A DNA stretch of 9,500 bases, from contig JALWGG010000188.1 in NCBI GenBank assembly GCA_027013765.1, positions 1 to 9,500 on the forward strand. The letters are read 5' to 3'. The position numbers and the translations under genes are program-made. The notes under the pieces are model-generated. The model saw only the letters and a program-made list of their open reading frames with translations, was not told where the DNA came from and made no database searches. Of this stretch, positions 6,919 to 9,500 are shown in pieces (position 1 is the first letter of the stretch; every line of letters starts with the position of its first letter). The DNA is from Acidilobaceae archaeon (lineage in GTDB: Archaea > Thermoproteota > Thermoprotei_A > Sulfolobales > Acidilobaceae).

Positions 6919-6942
6919 CTAATAATATATTTATTTATTTAT

Positions 6943-6950
6943 GGGGTGAT
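6943..6950 (+). promoter_or_regulatory. Strong ribosome-binding site fixing the start at 6955
   Basis: GGGGTGAT is a near-perfect anti-16S match, four bases before the ATG at 6955. It is among the best such sites in this window, so the start of the winged-helix gene is secure. Confidence 0.75.
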
Positions 6951-6954
6951 GTAA

Positions 6955-7296
6955 ATGGCTAACGAATTGAGGAAGGGGATCAAGGGCTTATTATACTGCC
7001 ACTCCGTCCCGGACCCGGAGCTAGCGTCAAGGATCGTGGTTTTGCTCCTTGAGAAGGGCAGGATGTCTATAAAGGATATCAGCGCCGCGCTAGATGTAAG
7101 CTACCCGCTGGTGTTGAGGATCGTGAATGACATGGCTAGCATGGGCGTGCTTGGGAGTGATAGGGAGAAGCCGGAGGGTAGGGGCAGGTCTAGGAAGGTT
7201 GTATACGTGAATGTCGGTGGATTACTGGGCCTTGTAGAGAATTGTATAAGAATGCTTGAAGGAGTGAGGGAGGAGATTAAAAAGAAGTCTTCTTAA
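6955..7296 (+). CDS. Winged helix-turn-helix transcriptional regulator (TrmB/ArsR/MarR-like), unassigned subfamily
   Basis: A 113-residue basic protein. Residues 19-66 form a winged-helix DNA-binding domain: PELASRIVVLLLEKG is helix 1, then MSIKDISAALDVSYPLVLRI (38-57) gives helix 2 and the recognition helix, ending in NDMASMGVLG. Residues 68-86 are a Gly/Arg/Lys-rich wing (GRGRSRKVVYV), and 88-111 a C-terminal amphipathic helix suited to dimerisation. No ligand-binding or metal site is visible. The start is well supported by the GGGGTGAT ribosome-binding site, and the promoter carries an inverted repeat over a TATA box, which suggests autoregulation. The gene converges on triosephosphate isomerase, and the stop codons share a TTAA. 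Control of the adjacent gluconeogenic pair is conceivable from position only. The exact family could not be named with confidence. Confidence 0.8.
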   Translation: MANELRKGIKGLLYCHSVPDPELASRIVVLLLEKGRMSIKDISAALDVSYPLVLRIVNDMASMGVLGSDREKPEGRGRSRKVVYVNVGGLLGLVENCIRMLEGVREEIKKKSS

Positions 7297-7976
7297 CGTT
7301 TAACCCATCTAGTCATCCACTCGGCGAGCTCCATCATCTTCTTACCAGGCTCCCTACTCTTCATAACGGTACTTGCAACCAGAACACCCTGTGCACCCAG
7401 CTCTAGCGCGCGGAGCGCGTCATTGCCCGAGGTTATGCCCGCCCCGGCCAGGACCAGTATCTCCTCGTCTATGCTCTTAACTGTCGACACTCCCCGGGTT
7501 ATGACGTCTGGCTTAGCCCTCGATACCGGTATACCTGTCCCGATAAGCTCGGGAGGCTCCAGCGCTATCATATCTGGCTTTAGATGGGCTATGGAGGCTG
7601 CTTCTCCAGGAGTGTCGGCGCAGGCCATAACCTCTAGGCCTGCATCCCTAGCCATGTTAATGGTCTTCTCTAGGTCCCTGTACAGGATCTTGTGCTCGCT
7701 GTGATTAAGCAATACGCCGCGTATACCCTCTAACTTAACTCCCCCCGGCGGTAGGAAGCCCGTATATGCCCCGAAGCCTACTGGGTCGGCGTGCTGGATG
7801 TAGAGGTCCTCATATACCGATACCAGCCGGGAGGCGTTTAGGGGGTTTGCTACCAGTATGAGCCTGATATCATTATATGAGTTGGCAACCTCCCTGGCAC
7901 TCCTTGCGACATCCAACGCTCTCTCGCCAAACGCGGATTCATAGGCCTTCATATTCACTGCTAGTATAGGCTTCAT
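7293..7976 (-). CDS. tpiA: Triosephosphate isomerase, archaeal short type
   Basis: This cytoplasmic enzyme interconverts glyceraldehyde-3-phosphate and dihydroxyacetone phosphate. Read from the ATG at 7976 it has 227 residues, typical of the compact archaeal form against about 250 in bacteria and eukaryotes. Seen are the N-terminal AVNMKAY with Asn8 and Lys10, LLNHSEHK (89-96) with catalytic His92 (canonical GHSERR), ALEPPELIGTG (138-148) with catalytic Glu140, and the phosphate-binding LAGAGI (176-181) and GVLVAST (197-203). A GTG at 7988 could add four residues. I prefer ATG because GAGGGTG (7986-7992) is then a properly spaced ribosome-binding site, and the protein begins as the family does. 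It follows the aldolase/phosphatase gene after 21 bases, clearly one operon, supplying that enzyme's two triose substrates. Its TAA overlaps the stop of the convergent regulator gene. Confidence 0.96.
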   Translation of the reverse strand: MKPILAVNMKAYESAFGERALDVARSAREVANSYNDIRLILVANPLNASRLVSVYEDLYIQHADPVGFGAYTGFLPPGGVKLEGIRGVLLNHSEHKILYRDLEKTINMARDAGLEVMACADTPGEAASIAHLKPDMIALEPPELIGTGIPVSRAKPDVITRGVSTVKSIDEEILVLAGAGITSGNDALRALELGAQGVLVASTVMKSREPGKKMMELAEWMTRWVKR

Positions 7977-7997
7977 ACGTTGTTGCACCCTCTAGCA

Positions 7998-9149
7998 CTA
8001 GTCATGTGGCTCCTCAGGGGCCTTAACGTGGGGCTTATATCCCATCTCCACCGGCTTGAACCTCTGCTTCAGCTTCTCAAGGACATCAGGCAGGGTCGTG
8101 TACTCCATCTCCTCGGGGCCGAGCCTGTGCGGCATGAAGGGGCCGTGCCTCCTCATATAATCTGTAATCACCTGCGCGGTCCTCCTAGTCTCGTCAAAGG
8201 CTGGGTCGTCGAAGAGGTCTGCAGGCCCTATCAGCTCGCCATTCTTAATCTGGAAGCCTAGGGCCACCACCCTGGGGGGCCCGTCGAACCTGGTCATCTT
8301 TGCATCCTTGAGTCCTACAGGCATCAGCGGGCCGTGATGGCTCCCCCTCATCCATCCTGCTACTAGGTGGGGGAAGCTGAAGGGCTCCAGGACCTCTCCT
8401 ACAGCTGGGAAGCCGCTCTGGGCCCTGACAATCATTACCGGGTCGTCCTTCCCAACGTATCTACCCGCTATTAGGCTAAGCCTCTCACTACTCACCACCG
8501 CACCGATCTCTCTATCACTCTTCCTGAAGACCCTCTTTATAATGTACCTGGATGGGGTCCCTATTAGGGCTAGGAGGTCATACATCTCCTCGGGCATGCT
8601 GAGCTCGACTATCTTACCCTCATACACGTCGAGCACCTGGAATATGAACCCATCGTGCATCCTAGGATCTATGACCAGCCCTGCCGTGTTGAATGGGTCC
8701 GCGAATATCCTGTAGAGGGGCATGTTGAATGCTCCAGGCTCCGTCTTGTCAGCCATGAAGACTACCACAGGCTCAGAGGGCCTCTCCACGAACTCCATCT
8801 CAGCAACGCCAGGACCCATACCCCGGATATTGCCGCTGAACGCGTCGCTCAGCAGGTCCTGGCCTGCAGCATATAAGCCGAGGTCCTTGGCGACCTTAGT
8901 GGCCTCCTGGAAGGCCTTCCACGCGGTCTCATGGATCTCTGGGCTGTCCACCCCCTTGAAATGGGTCATTATCAACTGCAGGTCGTCTCCTACATGGGTT
9001 ATGTAGAAGCTCTTTATCACACCCCTCTTCTTAGCCTCGACAAGGACCCTGCTAGCGGCGAGTATAGTGTCGGGGTGGACTTTATGGTGGCCCGCTATGC
9101 TGCCTATATCAGCTTTAATGACGCTTATCGTCACTTTCTCTCCCGCCAT
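7998..9149 (-). CDS. fbp: Bifunctional fructose-1,6-bisphosphate aldolase/phosphatase (archaeal type V FBPase)
   Basis: This enzyme condenses glyceraldehyde-3-phosphate with dihydroxyacetone phosphate and then dephosphorylates the product, making gluconeogenesis to fructose-6-phosphate effectively one-way. It is characteristic of archaea and some deeply branching thermophilic bacteria. At 383 residues it is full length. Family blocks read include SVIKADIGSIAGHH (9-22), THVGDDLQLIMTH (51-63), YAAGQDLLSDAFSGN (93-107), FMADKTEPGA (131-140), AGRYVGKDDPVMIV (228-241), RFDGPP (287-292), DLFDDPAFDETRR (311-323) and MRRHGPFMPHRL (332-343). Lys234 is the expected Schiff-base lysine, with Tyr231 next to it. 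Asp14, Asp55, Asp56, Gln97 and Asp134 are the expected magnesium or substrate ligands. ATG 9149 follows GGTGAT (9153-9158), and a TATA box lies at 9183-9193. It leads a two-gene operon with triosephosphate isomerase. Confidence 0.98.
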   Translation of the reverse strand: MAGEKVTISVIKADIGSIAGHHKVHPDTILAASRVLVEAKKRGVIKSFYITHVGDDLQLIMTHFKGVDSPEIHETAWKAFQEATKVAKDLGLYAAGQDLLSDAFSGNIRGMGPGVAEMEFVERPSEPVVVFMADKTEPGAFNMPLYRIFADPFNTAGLVIDPRMHDGFIFQVLDVYEGKIVELSMPEEMYDLLALIGTPSRYIIKRVFRKSDREIGAVVSSERLSLIAGRYVGKDDPVMIVRAQSGFPAVGEVLEPFSFPHLVAGWMRGSHHGPLMPVGLKDAKMTRFDGPPRVVALGFQIKNGELIGPADLFDDPAFDETRRTAQVITDYMRRHGPFMPHRLGPEEMEYTTLPDVLEKLKQRFKPVEMGYKPHVKAPEEPHD

Positions 9150-9152
9150 AGA

Positions 9153-9193
9153 ATCACCACTAATATGTAACCAGTTATTGGAGGTATAAAATC
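9153..9193 (-). promoter_or_regulatory. Promoter and ribosome-binding site of the aldolase/phosphatase-tpiA operon
   Basis: On the minus strand AAGATTTTATACC (9183-9195) gives a BRE/TATA pair. Transcription is expected near 9161, followed by GGTGAT at 9153-9158, three bases before the ATG at 9149. The leader would be only about 12 bases. The region lies in the 59-base gap after the substrate-binding protein gene, so the sugar operon probably has its own promoter. Confidence 0.55.
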
Positions 9194-9208
9194 TTGGGCT
9201 TACAGTGT

Positions 9209-9500
9209 CTACCTCCTACTCCTGACTATGAAATAGACTACAATACCTATCACAACGATTACCGCTATCCCAGCTATGGGCAGCATGGAGCCTCCTCCAA
9301 GGGGAGTTGTCTCCGTCCCAGTCGTTGGAGGAGTCTTAATCCAGTTCGGCGCCGGGTATACAAGCTCCGCGGTTGCGAACTTCTTCGGGTATACTATCTC
9401 CTTATAGCCTTCTATCCACTGTGTTAGTAAGGGTATATGCCTGGTCTGATAGCCCTTCTCGTCGACCTGGATGGGGCCATAGAATGTTATCATATAGCTG
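9209..9500 (-). CDS. ABC-transporter substrate-binding protein (branched-chain amino acid/LivK-like), C-terminal part only
   Basis: The frame is open to the window edge and shows about the last 96 residues of a secreted solute-binding protein. The segment FYGPIQVDEKGYQTRH, then QWIEGYKEIVYPKKFATAEL, matches the way type I periplasmic binding proteins of the LivK group (COG0683) end, just after the C-terminal lobe. It is followed by a Thr/Pro/Gly-rich linker (TPPTTGTETTPLGGG), one hydrophobic span (MLPIAGIAVIVVIGIVVYFI) and a basic RSRR tail. This is the archaeal layout in which the binding protein is tethered outside the cell by a C-terminal membrane anchor. An ATG at 9493 is internal, not the start; the true start lies upstream of the window. 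The ligand cannot be assigned from this fragment. It is on the same strand as the aldolase/phosphatase gene, 59 bases away, but the two look functionally separate. Confidence 0.8.
   Translation of the reverse strand, partial: SYMITFYGPIQVDEKGYQTRHIPLLTQWIEGYKEIVYPKKFATAELVYPAPNWIKTPPTTGTETTPLGGGSMLPIAGIAVIVVIGIVVYFIVRSRR

Larger units (their letters stand above)
6627..6954. other. Gene-free divergent regulatory region, GC-rich left part and AT-rich right part
   Basis: This 328-base stretch between the divergent PadR and winged-helix genes holds no credible coding region. An open frame on the plus strand here is only the extension of the PadR antisense frame. The left part contains a perfect CCCCCCGGGGGG palindrome (6723-6734). 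From about 6786 the composition becomes strongly AT-rich, unlike the rest of the window, with TATTTATTTA-type repeats close to the next start codon. I looked for tRNA-like cloverleaf ends and box C/D signals and saw nothing convincing. Confidence 0.6.

Noticed and set aside
6903..6942. TATTTATTTA repeats as an origin or CRISPR-like array
   Set aside because: They are short, irregular AT repeats without spacers or origin-recognition boxes, and are better read as promoter sequence.
6800..6954. Box C/D guide RNA signals (ATGATTA, CTGA, GTGATGT)
   Set aside because: The boxes are imperfect and wrongly ordered or spaced for a C/D RNA, and GTGATG is explained by the ribosome-binding site.
7977..7988. 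GTG at 7988 as the tpiA start
   Set aside because: That GTG is part of the GAGGGTG ribosome-binding sequence, correctly spaced for the ATG at 7976, and the ATG gives the usual family N-terminus.

Overview
The window looks like chromosomal DNA from a hyperthermophilic crenarchaeon (Thermoprotei, perhaps Desulfurococcales-like). The reasons are a bifunctional archaeal fructose-1,6-bisphosphate aldolase/phosphatase, a short archaeal-type triosephosphate isomerase, heavy use of AGG (Arg) and ATA (Ile) codons, frequent GTG starts, TATA/BRE-like promoter boxes, GGTG-type ribosome binding sites and very tight gene packing. The taxonomic call is an inference from family types and codon habit, not from a marker-gene comparison.

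Region 1 (1-2043, minus strand) is a three-gene cluster read right to left: a small DUF1286-like membrane protein, a JAMM/MPN+ metalloprotease-like protein that begins on the base after the previous stop codon, and glycine-cleavage T protein (gcvT), whose 3' end lies outside the window. Region 2 (2044-2178) is a divergent promoter region. Region 3 (2179-6147, plus strand) is one 1322-codon gene. It encodes a RecQ-like superfamily 2 helicase whose core occupies only about residues 590-985; roughly 590 residues before it and 340 after it match nothing I recognise.

Region 4 (6144-6954) holds a minus-strand PadR-type regulator and a 328-base gene-free stretch. The PadR frame stops at a TAG but stays open for 48 more helix-rich codons. 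It then ends at a second TAG that overlaps the helicase stop codon, which suggests a truncated or interrupted gene. The gene-free stretch turns strongly AT-rich towards the next gene and carries a C6G6 palindrome, an inverted repeat and two TATA candidates.

Region 5 (6955-9193) contains a plus-strand winged-helix regulator that meets the triosephosphate isomerase gene tail to tail, with overlapping stop codons. Upstream of the isomerase gene, in the same minus-strand operon, is the aldolase/phosphatase gene. Together these two enzymes carry glyceraldehyde-3-phosphate to fructose-6-phosphate, the late gluconeogenic steps. Region 6 (9209-9500) is the C-terminal end of a membrane-anchored ABC-transporter substrate-binding protein.

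I found no CRISPR array, tRNA, rRNA, transposase or clear terminator. The least explained elements are the giant RecQ-like protein and the interrupted PadR gene. Nothing here amounts to a demonstrated new system.
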